DNA from: Zeus faber
Lineage: Eukaryota; Chordata; Actinopteri; Zeiformes; Zeidae
NCBI GenBank assembly: GCA_960531495.1
Contig: OY482863.1
Span: 5,769,689-5,833,688, forward strand
Length of the DNA stretch: 64,000 nucleotides
Direction of reading: 5' to 3'
Shown: one piece after another, positions 22,855-33,084 of the stretch
How positions within the stretch are numbered: the stretch's first letter is position 1
How the letters are laid out: each line of letters starts with the position of its first letter
Program-made: the position numbers and the translations under genes
Notes under the pieces: generated by a model
What the model saw: the letters and a program-made list of their open reading frames with translations, nothing else
Database searches by the model: none
What the model was told of the DNA's origin: nothing

Positions 22855-22985
22855 TATGGCTGACCCTCGGTAGATGAGGTCTCTCGCGGCCGAAAGTCTG
22901 ATGAGCTCATTATAAAAAAGTGCTGAATGTATAATTGATGCACAATTATGCAAAAGTCCATTATGTTTTCATACCCTTTTTCAAG
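22855..22985. promoter_or_regulatory. Candidate conserved non-coding patch
   Basis: GATGAGCTCATTATAAAAAA, then GTATAATTGATGCACAATTA and TGCAAA, combine homeodomain cores with an octamer-like ATTATGCAAA. The patch is not obviously repetitive and lacks a reading frame. A role as an enhancer is speculation until conservation is checked. Confidence 0.25.
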
Positions 22986-23192
22986 CAGAATTAAATACAT
23001 CTTATTGAAACTTCAATTATTAACTAGCACGGGGATGTCGTTTCACAGGCGGAGAGAGAGGAAGAGAAAGAAGTGAGAGAGAATGGTGATAGTGACGCCG
23101 CCCCCTGCGGTCCGCCTGCGCCGGCGCTCCGGCGCTCGGTCGACTTTTGCACATTTTAGTATTTTTTTTCCGTTTTTATCATAATGTACGCA

Positions 23193-23392
23193 NNNNNNNN
23201 NNNNNNNNNNNNNNNNNNNNNNNNNNNNNNNNNNNNNNNNNNNNNNNNNNNNNNNNNNNNNNNNNNNNNNNNNNNNNNNNNNNNNNNNNNNNNNNNNNNN
23301 NNNNNNNNNNNNNNNNNNNNNNNNNNNNNNNNNNNNNNNNNNNNNNNNNNNNNNNNNNNNNNNNNNNNNNNNNNNNNNNNNNNNNNNNNNNN
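23193..23392. other. Assembly gap of exactly 200 N (gap 1)
   Basis: All 200 bases are N, a round placeholder rather than a measured size. It removes the extreme 5' end of the plus-strand LINE that resumes at 23393. Confidence 0.98.
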
Positions 23393-23579
23393 ACGGAGGA
23401 GGCCCCGAGGTAAACGAGGCGGCATTCGGATCAGAATGAGTACGCAACCTTACCTCTGCCAAGCATCCTTTTTACCAACGTCCAGTCCCTGGAGAACAAG
23501 ATGGATGAACTTCGAGCGAGGATTAAATTCCAACGAGACACGAGGAACTGTTGCGTCCTCTGTCTGACCCGACATGGTT

Positions 23580-23796
23580 TACATTTAGTCATTTAGCAGA
23601 CGCTTTTATCCAAAGCGACTTACAATTATTCAAACACCGACGGACGCAGCCATCAGGAGAAATGAGGGGTTAAGTGTCTTGCTCAAGGACACTACAGCAT
23701 GCTAGCAGGAGGAGCCTGGGATCGAACCAGCAACCTTTGGATTACTAGACGACCAGCTCTACCGCCTGAGCTACCGTCCCCCCCCGTCCCCCCCAG
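23580..23796 (-). mobile_element. tRNA-derived SINE inserted in the LINE endonuclease
   Basis: Read on the minus strand it begins with a tRNA-like head: GGTAGCTCAGGCGG (A box) and GGTTCGATCCC (B box, 23718-23728). These are the internal RNA polymerase III promoter. It continues to TGTAAGTCGCTTTGGATAAA and a CTAAATGACTAAATG tail. A TGGTT duplication flanks it (23575-23579 and 23797-23801), showing insertion after the LINE. Two related copies lie at 41.3 and 47.3 kb. Confidence 0.9.
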
Positions 23797-24250
23797 TGGT
23801 TGAACCCACTGGTGCCAGATGAAGCCATCTGTCCAGCCGAGTCGTTCTCCGTGTTCCGTGGCAACAGAGCGGGGGAGTCGGGGAAATCCAAAGGTGGAGG
23901 CGTCTGCCTAATAGTAAACAACCGATGGTGTAACCCCAACAACACCAAGTTTCTCTCCCCCTGCTCGTCGAACCTGGAACAGCTGACCATCCTATGCCAT
24001 CCATTTTATCTCCCCCCGGGAATTTTGCACGGTGATCATCACAGCCGTTTATATCCCATCACAAGCGGACACCGACACAGCACTGTCGGTCCTGTACGAC
24101 GTGTTGTGCGGATTTCAAAACAAACATCCCGACGCGGCTGTGGTGGTGACTGGGGACTGGTGACTGGAGACTGGTGACAGGGCCAACCTTAAAAAAGTTC
24201 TGCCTAATTTCCACCAACACATCACGTGTACCACCAGGGGAGATAGAACT

Positions 24251-24847
24251 TTGGATCACTGTTACACACCGTACAAGAACGGATTCAAGAGGTCCACCAT
24301 CGTTCCTGTCCCGAAGATCGCCTCTCCTGCCTGCCTGAATGACTACCGTCCAGTGGCCCTCACCTCGGTGGTCATGAAGTGTTTAGAGAGGCTGATCAAG
24401 AATTATATCTGCGCCTCCCTCCCCCGCACCTTGGACCCGTTTCAGTTTGCGTACCGGCAGAACAGATCCACGGATGACGCGGTCTCCCAGGTACTACACA
24501 CCACGCTCACGCACCTGGATGGCCAGAAGGGGGCCTATGTGAGAATGCTGTTCATCGATTATAGTTCAGCTTTCAACACCATAGTCCCCACCAGACTGGC
24601 TGTCAAGCTGAAGGAGCTCGGACTGAATGCTCCACTGTGTGCCTGGATCCTGGACTTCCTCACAGACCGCCCCCAGATGGTCAGGGTGGGGAAGCACATG
24701 TCAAGCTCCCTCACCATGAATACAGGATCCCCCCGGGGTTGCGTCCTCAGGCCCGACTGTACTTCCTGTACACACATGACTGTGTGGCCAGGTCCAGCTC
24801 AAACACCATCATCAAGTTTGCTGACGACACCGTTGTCGTTGGCCTAA
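24251..24847 (+). pseudogene. LINE ORF piece: endonuclease end fused to reverse transcriptase
   Basis: This would encode part of the LINE polyprotein that nicks DNA and reverse-transcribes the element RNA. Residues 1-13 ([11 protein letters not shown]) are the endonuclease TLDH region. From residue 14 ([11 protein letters not shown]) the sequence is already in the reverse transcriptase, because the intervening 277 codons present in the 60 kb copy are deleted in frame. Visible next are [33 protein letters not shown] and motif [12 protein letters not shown]. The frame is lost after GCVLR near 24755 by one missing base, before FADD. Inactive. Confidence 0.85.
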
Positions 24848-25521
24848 TCACCGACTGCGACGAGAAGGCCTACCGCGAGGAGGTGGCTGACCTGTCACTC
24901 TGGTGCCAGGACAACCCCCTCCACCTGAACATCAGCAAAACTAAGGAGCTGATTTCGGACTTTAGGCGAGAATCACAATCGAGGACACACATGTCCTTGG
25001 TGATTAATGGGATTTCTGTTGACAGGGTGAGCAGCTTCTAGTACCTGGGAGTCTACATCACAGAGGACTTAACATGGACTTTACAAATAGACACTCTGGT
25101 GAGAAAGGTGAGGCAGCGTCTTTACCACCTCAGGCAGCTGAGGGAATTCCGGGTCTCGGTGAGGATCCTCAAGTCCTTCTACTGTGGAGCGGTGGAGAGC
25201 ATCCTGACAGGCAACATCACTGCCTGGTTTGGGAGCTGTGCTGCTCAGGACAGGCAGGCCCTGCAGAGGGTGGTGCGTTCATCTGAACGTACCACTGGAA
25301 CTACCCTCCCCTCCCTGCAGGGCTTATACACCAGGAGGTGTAGTAGCAGAGCCTTCAGGATCATGAAGGATCCTCATCACGATAACAACGGACTGTTCCA
25401 GCTGCTGCGGTCAGGAAAGCGCCTCCGCAGTCACACAGCGAGAACAGAGAGACTGAGATGGAGTTTTTTCCCGCAAGCCATTAGAACTGTCAATGCTGAC
25501 CTCACCAGGGGTCCTCACTGA
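24760..25521 (+). pseudogene. LINE ORF piece: reverse transcriptase FADD box to C-terminus
   Basis: After the frameshift, the frame carries the catalytic box [12 protein letters not shown] (about 24810), then NISKTKELISDFRRES, and after a TAG at about 25039 the C-terminal segment from VRQRLYHLRQL to RTVNADLTRG, ending at 25521. The same segment in the 59 kb copy is continuous, so the TAG is a private mutation. In this family the C-terminal region follows the thumb, and its function is poorly defined. No activity is expected. Confidence 0.85.
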
Positions 25522-26004
25522 GCCACACACATGGGCTCCACTACCGTCTATACTGTATGTAGCATACTGTACCGCATACTGTGTCACTGTTCTGGGTTGT
25601 TTGTGATGCAGTATTGCTGCGCCGTACTGTTGTATACTGTGCTGTATTATCCCAAACACTACCTCACTTTATTCACATGCCACTTTAATGCACATCTGTA
25701 AATACATAATTGCCTATTCCATATACATAAGCATATTCCCTCTATCTATTCCATTTATTTAATTTTATTTTATTGTATTTTATTTTATTCTATATATTTT
25801 TATTATATTCTACAAGTATTCAATTTACTGTATTACGTTTTAGGAGTCAGTTAGTTGGTCTATTAGAAAGACATTTTTCCTAGGACATATTGTGTGTTAT
25901 CACCCTGTGCGTTGCATTACATTTCACTACATATATGTATGAAAGTATGTATATGTACTGTATGTGAATAATAAACCTCTTGAATCTTGAATCTTGAATC
26001 TTGA

Positions 26005-26510
26005 GAAGGCGGGTGTATTGATTGCAGCTGAACCCTTTATCACATTCAAATCTCACCCCAAATTGTCTTAGGTTGAAGTTGGGAATCAGTCAGACGAAGC
26101 ATGGAATTGGTGTGGGATCGCATGTGTGATGCTTTTGGAGAGAGAAATTGTAGAGATCCAAGATCATGTGACCCATTATGGAGTTAACGTCAGGTGACAC
26201 AGGATGCAAGTGCAATCATTAAGCAACACGGTCATTGATTGTGCAGTTTGTGTGCGCAAACAGCCGTGGAACTAACATGATCCTCAATGTTCCTTATTGC
26301 CCTCAACTCACTGGACTACATTTTTGAGAAATAACTGCTACAATTACAAAAATAAGCTAAGAAATTAAAATACACTTGTGGTACATACATTAAACATATC
26401 AAATCAAGGAGTGCCATGTGCCAATTCCATTATATTGATAGATTGGAAATGGTAACATGGTTAGAATTTTATTACAATGAGGTCAGATGTGTGTATAGCG
26501 AACCAAATGG
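26005..26510. other. No gene recognised
   Basis: AT-rich sequence between two LINE-derived blocks, with no coding or RNA signature. Confidence 0.45.
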
Positions 26511-26560
26511 GTGTCATTAGCAAACACTTTTGTCCAAAGCCACTGACAATCCCTATATTT
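26511..26560 (-). mobile_element. SINE 3'-tail relic
   Basis: CATTAGCAAACACTTTTGTC then CAAAGCCACTGACAA is a mutated match to the CATTTAGCAGACGCTTTTATCCAAAGCGACTTACAA tail of the three SINEs in this window. The tRNA-like head is not present. Confidence 0.45.
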
Positions 26561-26619
26561 TGCTGGTAGTTGTCATACTAATTGTATGTCACATTTTCAG
26601 ATGGCTGAACTTTCTATAG

Positions 26620-27270
26620 GAATAAGTACTATGAGTTGAGCTGGGAGATTTAAGTAGAGTACTACAGTAGTCTGGCCATAAAAGGGTTACAGTAGTCTGA
26701 GCAGGAGATGACAAGTGCCTGGCCCTGGAATTGTGCTGCTTCCTATAAGGTATGGGGGTATTCAGTGGATGTGGTAGAGGGAAAACTGCAAGAGTGAGCC
26801 GTGACAGCAATGTGGGCAGAGCAAGACAGTTTGTTATCCAAAATCCCCCCAAGGTGAGGGAGTCAGCAGTGTGGGAGGGTAATATAGTTGTGTTCTCAAT
26901 GGCAACGAAGAGGTCTGTGTGAGGGCAGTCTTTCTCAGGGAGAAAAAAGGAGCTCTGTCTTGTCAAGAATGAGCTTTAGATGGTGGTCATCCATGTCTTG
27001 CTAATGTCTTGAGGAAATGTCGAGATGCACCTCTCAATTTGTGCTTTGGAGGGTTTGGTGTCTTCTGCACAGCAGTGATAGGAGAGATCATACCATCATT
27101 GGATTAATTGTACATGGAGAACAGCAGAGGCCCCAGCATGGATCCATGAGGGACACCAGTGCAAGATCTTGACAGGGTTCCTCCCTATGACACTTGATAT
27201 GAGCCAGTGATTGGCCAAGTATTATGAAAACCAGTATTGCACAGATCTTTCCTGTCATTCCTATGCCAGG
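26620..27270 (-). mobile_element. LINE fragment, reverse transcriptase palm to thumb
   Basis: The minus strand reads, from about 27160 down, TGVPHGSMLGPLLFSMYN (motif B, usually PQGS), a degraded DDT region, DDHHLKLILDKTELLF, and LGGILDNKLSCSAHIAVTAH. This is the standard order motif B, motif C, then the LDKTELL segment of non-LTR reverse transcriptases. The FADD box is mutated and frames alternate, so it is dead. It differs from the Rex1-like copies and is closer to L2/CR1-like elements with the LDKTELL segment. Confidence 0.75.
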
Positions 27271-27439
27271 GCTCTGAGCATTCTCCATACTGACTGGTCA
27301 GGGAATCTTGGGCCATTTGATTCACACAGGGTGGGCTTGGCTCTCTGTGGTGGTATCGGGTAGGTCTGACTCCCTCCTGTGGTGACATAGGTACTGAGCG
27401 ATCTCCAGTGCTGTGGGGTGCTTCCTGCATGGAGTTCTC

Positions 27440-27870
27440 CTGCATCTCACCAGGTGTTACCAATTGGTCCTAGCTTTGTGTATTTTCAGCCCATTTGTGT
27501 AATTACAGCGCTTCCCGCAGTGGCAATTTACTTCCAATACCTCCCCAGCTTGTTTGGGTGAGCAGTCTCTGTGTCCGTAAGTCATTCCTAGCTATTACCA
27601 TTGTGCCCATCCTGTTGGGTCTCTAATCCCTCCCACCTCTCGGGAGACTTTAAGGCTATTGTGTATTGTTTCTTCCCATAGCTTGGTTGGTGCCCTCTTG
27701 CGAGTGCTGTGTATAAGGTTGATGGCCTCATACAGCCCCACCAGTCTTTCCTGGAGGTCATCTGTCTTTCCAAAGTCCCCAAATTTCCTAGATTCAGACA
27801 GGATAGGATCAAGCAGGTCTAGTGTGAGTGAAGCAGAGTGGAGGAGAGTGCTGAGAGAAGAGTAGAAGAG
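27440..27870 (-). mobile_element. LINE 5' part with CCHH zinc finger
   Basis: From about 27830 down, the minus strand encodes LLDPILSESRKFGDFG, then ATKLWEETIHN-like residues, and at about 27527-27452 NCHCGKRCNYTNGLKIHKAR, a Cys-x-Cys/Cys and His zinc finger seen near the N-terminus of some fish non-LTR elements. It lies upstream, in element orientation, of the reverse transcriptase piece at 26.6-27.3 kb, so the two may be one element with a large internal deletion. Stops and shifts are present. The family is uncertain. Confidence 0.55.
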
Positions 27871-29023
27871 GCTGGGTCCTCTGTGTGTCCCCTTAGGAAG
27901 TGATCAGGTGTAATTTATGCCTGAATCCCTCTCCATGCATAATGGAGCCATTGGAGAGGGGGGAAATTGCATGTTCCGTTGCTCTAAATAAAGCAAATAA
28001 AAACATTGTGCTTTTATTTTAGATGTATATTATTTTAGTCAATTTCCTTATCGAACAAAATAACCACCGTGCGTAACAAGGGTCACTCTCGTAGTCACTC
28101 CCTTACAGCATTCGAGTCATCAAGCATGAGAGTCGTCAGAGCCAAGAGGAAGAGGAGTTTCCACCCACCCCACACACCAAGAACCACCTGTGCACCTTCT
28201 TCACCCACCCAAACCCCATCCAGGGCACCCTCCTCTCTAGTCACTGCCACCAACCCCCCTCCCCTTGGAGTTCACTGACCAGCTTCACTTCCCCTGCCCC
28301 ACTCGTACTTTCTTTCCTCTAAGCCCCCCCCTCTCCACGACGCCATCAGAATCATCCAGTCTCCCCAGCCTGATAAAAGCACAGCACGTCCAGTTATTTG
28401 TCTGGGTCCAGGCTGCAAGGCTAATGGCACTCATGACTCTTCCCAGAACAAGCTGGAGCCCTGTGTGAAGGTAGCTTCCTCTATACCTGTCTTAATAAGT
28501 AATAGAAAAAAAACGGTGAATCTGCTAAGATACAGGAAGCACCCAACCCATTCAGCAAATTTAACTAATTTAGCATCGTTTCCTTGTCAGCCACAGCCTG
28601 CCCCCAAAAAATTGGGCAGTTGATGCTTTTAACACACTAAATCTAGCTATATTAAACGTTAGGTCTTTGGTAGGAAAAACATTTTTAATTAATGATTTTA
28701 TTACAATGCTTAACATTGATTTTATATTTTTACCTGAAACTTGGTTAGACCAAGATTACCAGTGCAGCTGTTCTTATCGAGTCAACCCCTCCCAACTACA
28801 GTTTTATGAATGAAGCTAGAGTGCAGAAGAAACGAGGTGGAGTTGCCATTCTGTTTAATGATTCCCTCAAAGGAAAGCAGATCTCAAATGTTGCTTATTT
28901 TTAATATATGGCTCTTCAGTTGAATTCCTCCTCTCAAGTTATGTACCAAAATATTTCACAGTCCACCTAAATACTGTGCAACCTTTTTGATGACCTTTGC
29001 TGAACTGCTGTCTATGATCTTTA

Positions 29024-29470
29024 TTGACTTTGACTGTAGTTATTGTGGGTTATTTTAAAATCCATGTTGACAACCCCCAGGACAAAGGAACCCAAGAAGT
29101 GTGTTGTGTTCTTGATAATTATGGACTGACTCAGCATGTGAGGGTGCCCACACACAACAAGGGCCACACTCTCGACTTAATCATCTCCAAGGGCCTGAAC
29201 AATTCTAAGGTGGTGGTGACTGGTGTTGCTCTCTCTGGTCATTCCTGGGTTTCCTTTGAGAGAATTATCTCTGTGCACACAAATGTTCAAACAGAGGTCA
29301 TCACAAAACGATATTTCACTGAAAACATCAGTGAAGTTTTTATTCAGGCTTTCTCTTCCACACCTGCCCTCTCTTGGGTCTCAGTCAATGAGGTTGTAGA
29401 TCATTTAAATTCTGAAATTACAAATGTTATTGACGCCATTGCACTCCATGGAGAAGCGCCAAACTGGTAA
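29024..29470 (+). pseudogene. L2-like endonuclease, C-terminal half
   Basis: This 148-codon frame covers the second half of an apurinic-type endonuclease, which in active elements nicks the target for priming. VIVGYFKIHVDN stands where the Gly-Asp-Phe-Asn box should be, with Asp replaced by Tyr. GHTLDLIIS is intact (Thr-Leu-Asp box). SGHSW replaces the Ser-Asp-His box. Two of three catalytic signatures are therefore damaged. After about residue 80 comes the linker towards the reverse transcriptase. Confidence 0.8.
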
Positions 29471-29910
29471 GAATAGAAAAAAGAGTGTCGAAAAGCTGAA
29501 CGCAGGTGGCAAAAAACAACTATTCACGTTCATTATGACATCTATAAAGAGAGAACTTATTGTTTCAAACTGAGAAATGCAAGGCGCTCCTTCTTCTCTG
29601 ACATCAGTGGCAAAAACTAACAAACCCTCCTGTGTCAGTAGCCTCTTAACTTGAATTCACCAAGGCCTGCAATGAATTTGCCTCCTGCCTTACCTGCAAA
29701 ATTCAGAAAATTAGACATGCAGTCAGTACCGGCATATCAGGTACAGGATATGTGCCGTCCCTGTATCCAGTAAAAATCAATTAAAATACAGTGACACAAT
29801 TTGATCCAATCAACCACAAAAACTTGGAGGACATTATCCAGAATCTGAAATCCTCCTCCTGTTGCCTTGATATTCTGCAAACAGGCTTTTTCAAAGATGA
29901 TTGAAATTGC

Positions 29911-30652
29911 ATGGTCTCAGACCTTCGACAAATTGTCACCAGGTCTCTTCTCTCAGGTTTCTTCCCACAGGCCCTGAAAATAGCTGTTATCAGGCCGCTC
30001 TTAAAAAAGAACCATCTAGACACCCCACTAATGAACAATTATAGGTCTATTTCAAACCTCCCGTTTTTAATAAAAATCATTGAAAAAGCTGATTTTCAAC
30101 AGCTGAAAAATTTGTTGGCACTACTCAGTTGTTTTGATGTCTTCCAGTCAGGATTTTGACCACACCACAGCAGAGATGCTCTTGTTTAGGTCTTCAATGA
30201 CATCCATCAAAACACAGATGGTGGCAGAATTTCAGTATTAGTATTACTAGATCTCAGTGCTATATTTGACACGCTGGACCACAACATATTATTAGACCGC
30301 CTGGAGAACTGGGTAGGACTTTCTGGCACAGTACTGGTTTAAATCCTGCTTAAAGAAAAGGGAATACTTTGTGTCTATAGGTAATAACACATCTGAGTGG
30401 ACAAAAATTATATGCAGAGTTCCCAATGGCTCCATTCTGGGGCCTCCTCTGTTTAACATCTACATGCTCCCACTGGCTCTGATTACGGAAAACAACAAAA
30501 TATGTAACCATAATAACGCAAATGACACACAAATTTTCATAACCATATCACCAGGAGACTATGGTCCAATACAATCACCGAGCAAGTGCATTGAACAAAA
30601 TCAACCATTGGATGTGCCAGAATTTTCTACAATTAAACAAAAACAAAACTGA
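29911..30652 (+). pseudogene. L2-like reverse transcriptase fragments
   Basis: Frame 1 (29911-30159) gives IAVIRPLLKKNHLDTPLMNN followed by YRSISNLPFLIKIIEKA, the fingers. A second frame near 30225-30325 gives VLLDLSAIFDTLDHNILLDR, motif A, with the Asp-Leu-Ser-Ala-x-Phe-Asp signature kept. A third (30371-30652) gives PNGSILGPPLFNIYMLPL (motif B) and a residue string ANDTQIFI where the catalytic Ala-Asp-Asp should be. At least two frameshifts and the lost Asp make it non-functional. Confidence 0.8.
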
Positions 30653-31782
30653 AGTCATTGTTTTTGGAGCCGAGGAAGAACAACTAAAGTCAGCGCTCTG
30701 CTTCAATCGGTGATGTTAAAAAGCACAAACCAAGCCAGGAATCTTGGTGTAGTTATGGACTCAGACCTAAATTTCAACAGCCAAATCAAAACTTTTTAAA
30801 AAGTCAGCCTACTACCACCTTAAGAACATATCAAGGATTAATGGACTTATGTCTAAGCACAATTTGTAAAAACTTGGCCATGCATTCATCTTCAGTAGAC
30901 TAAACGACTGTAACGGTGTCTTTACAGCTCTCCCTATTAAACAGATCAGACAGCTGCAGTTGATTCAGGACGCTGCTGCTCGAGTCCTCACTAAGACCAA
31001 GAAAGTTAATCATATCGCTCCAGTTCTCAGATCTTTACACTGGCTTCCTGTCCGTCAAAGAATTGATTTCAAAATACTTCTGTTGGTTTATAAAGCACAG
31101 AAAATACATTTCTAATCTTCTGATACGTTCTGAACCATCCAGAGCTCCCAGGTCGCCTGGGGACAGGTCTGCTTTCTATCCTCAGAGTCAAAACTAAAGA
31201 TGGAGAAGCAGCGTTCAGTTTTTATGCACCACATATCTGTAACAAACTCTGAGAAAACTGCAGGTCTGCTACAACTCTCAGTTCTTATAAATCAAGGCTA
31301 AAGCCGTTTATGTTTTCCGTTGCCTTTTACTAAACCAAATATTAATTTCTTGCATTGCATTGTCACTTTTACTTGATTTTATGTGTTCTATTTCTTATCT
31401 TTATAATGTGTTCTTCTTTATACAATGTTTTTCTTTTGCACTACGCATTCTGTGTATTCTATTTTTTAAGTTTATGCATTCTATGTCCTTTAATAATGTG
31501 TTTCTTGGCACTTTGTCTAAATGCTTTTTATGTTTTATGTAAAGCGCTTTGAATTGCCTTGTTTGTTGAAATGTGCTATACAAATAAACTTGCCTTGCCT
31601 TGCCTTGCCTAAAGCAGTACACTCAAAAAAACACGAGAGCAAAAGACGATAGAACCACCGTCAGCAGAATACTCAATAAGAACTCAATAAGAACTCTGTC
31701 TACTTCTTTATGTCCGTCCACTTTTCTTTAAGTTGTCGAAAAAACAGAAAAAGAAACTGGGCAAAACCACAATGGCGGTGGT

Positions 31783-32010
31783 GAAAGAAGCACAAATTGA
31801 CAACTAGAGGAGTTGGTAGTGGCTTTCCTTTACATGAAGATGAAAAAAAATAAAGAACAGAAAGAGAAGGAGATGGTATGTCCGTCCTCTAAATCAGAGC
31901 AAGGAGGGGGATGGAGAGTTTGCTCTGAATACTCGACAAATGTGGATGTTGGACGCAGAGGTCTACTGCTCATTCTCCTGGAATTATGTTGAACTGAGTG
32001 TTTACTTTAC
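31783..32010 (+). mobile_element. PIF/Harbinger-like transposase N-terminal relic
   Basis: From 31871 the frame reads RWYVRPLNQSKEGDGEFAL, then RQMWMLDAEVYCSFSWN. Harbinger transposases carry a basic tract followed by a Trp-Val-Arg-Pro segment and an Arg-Met-Leu-x-Glu-x-Phe-x-x-Phe-x-Arg segment near the N-terminus, and the residues here follow that order. A preceding basic stretch is in a shifted frame. There is no DDE core or terminal repeat nearby. The call rests on one short motif. Confidence 0.45.
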
Positions 32011-32560
32011 CTCATCGTTGATGCAGTCAATCAAATATTTTCACTGTATGCTTGTTTTGTCTGTCATCCTTACAGCTTTATTTTCATATCAAAAGACGTG
32101 TATGTTTAGGGAGATATGAGGGAAAAAATGCACATGATCACCTCTTTGAATGATGTTTTACATGTTTTACATAGGACAGCAGCCTTTTGTGTGTTACGCA
32201 GCTTTTAAAACACATTTGAATGAGTCTCTCTGAGTTTATATTAAGAGACTTTTCCAACAATGCCAGATCACATTCCGTGTTCACTCAACCTGGTGTGGAG
32301 ATAGGGACAATCCCCAGGGGGCTCGACAGAGCATTGTGGTTTGTTTTATGGCAAAGTAAGACTGTACCTGTGACCTGAGTTTGACTGTTAAACAGTTGCA
32401 TGAGAGAAACACCCGGGTATATGATTGAGGGGCATCGTCCTGTAAATGATAAGCTGACCAATGGTTCACAACTGTTTTAATCGTTATCTCTCTGTTTTTT
32501 TTTCTATCTCGTAAAAGGATAATTTGTGTGAACATTCAATGTATGCTTTCCCAGAACCTA
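32010..32560. other. No gene recognised
   Basis: AT-rich sequence. No motif was identified in either strand. Confidence 0.4.
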
Positions 32561-32800
32561 TGTTTTCAGCTGTTACTGAAGGCTCAGCTGTTACTGAAGG
32601 CAGCAGCAAATCACATGGCTAGTCTCAGAATGGGATGAACTTTCTCCGTATATAGGCTGGGTTTTTCTTTCTGTAGAACTAAACTGATCAGAACACTGCT
32701 TCGACTGTATCTTTCTCTTTATTCTGCAGAATAAATATCTTTAATACTCTCAGTTTTGTTTTCCTGTAGCGGGCAGATTAACCTCACCGACCGCGCAGGA
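32560..32800 (+). repeat. Solo LTR-like segment
   Basis: A TATATAGG box at about 32650, an ACTAAACTGATCAGAACACTG segment, AATAAA at 32730-32735 and a following TTTTGTTTTCCTGTAGCGGG have the order expected of promoter, start region and polyadenylation signal in a retroviral-type LTR. A 19-bp segment CTCAGCTGTTACTGAAGG is also duplicated in tandem at about 32567-32602. No internal region or target duplication was found. Confidence 0.4.
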
Positions 32801-32824
32801 AAAATTCTCCAACAGTTAATACTC

Positions 32825-32990
32825 CTGTCGGTGCCCCTGACCAAGGCACTGGCAAAAGAGTTGTAGTTGGTCCCCAGATGCTGCACTGCGGCTGCCCACT
32901 GCAGCTGCCCACTGCTCCTAGGTTTAGGATGGCTCAAATGCAGAAGACACATTTCCACCAGAGGGATAAATATAATAGTAATATAAATAT
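32825..32990 (+). mobile_element. SINE-like remnant, second family
   Basis: GTGCCCCTGACCAAGGCACT, then CCCACTGCTCCTAGGTTTAG, then AAATGCAGAAGACACATTTC match the body of a common fish tRNA-derived SINE different from the GTCGCTTTGG family. CAGCTGCCCACTG is duplicated within it. The tRNA-like head is missing or unrecognisable. Confidence 0.6.
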
Positions 32991-33084
32991 ATAATATATG
33001 AAATAATATAGTATTATAAATAAATAAATAAATATGCCGTGTAGCCTTTTTTCTAGATGACACATCTTTTTAGGTCAGTTATCA

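Larger units (their letters stand above)
23393..26005 (+). mobile_element. Rex1-like LINE with SINE insertion and internal deletion
   Basis: A non-LTR retrotransposon of the CR1/L2/Rex1 group; Rex1 is my preferred family, not proven. The order is: endonuclease N-terminus (KRGGIRIRMS, about 23410), SINE at 23580-23796, endonuclease middle, then an 831-bp in-frame deletion at about 24288, reverse transcriptase, C-terminal domain to 25521, and a 3' untranslated region ending in TTGAATCTTGAATCTTGA at 26005. It is about 92 percent identical by eye to the 58.3-61.6 kb copy over the FADD region. A 1-base deletion near 24755 and a TAG at about 25039 also break the frame, so it is inactive. Confidence 0.9.
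28050..31612 (+). mobile_element. L2-like LINE, near full length but decayed
   Basis: Pieces appear in the correct order over 3.5 kb: proline/serine-rich N-terminal region (28.1-28.5 kb), endonuclease start LNVRSLVGKTFLINDFI (about 28655), endonuclease end (29.0-29.5 kb), reverse transcriptase (29.9-30.6 kb), post-palm segment NDCNGVFTALP to LHWLPVRQRIDFKILL (30.9-31.1 kb), and a 3' untranslated region ending AATAAACTTGCCTTGCCTTG at 31611. The CCTTG tail repeats are typical of L2 insertions. There are many stops and shifts; catalytic residues are altered. Confidence 0.88.

Noticed and set aside
28265-28468. Proline/serine-rich frame as an independent gene
   Set aside because: It sits directly upstream of, and in the same orientation as, the L2-like endonuclease, and is better read as that element's degenerate N-terminal region.
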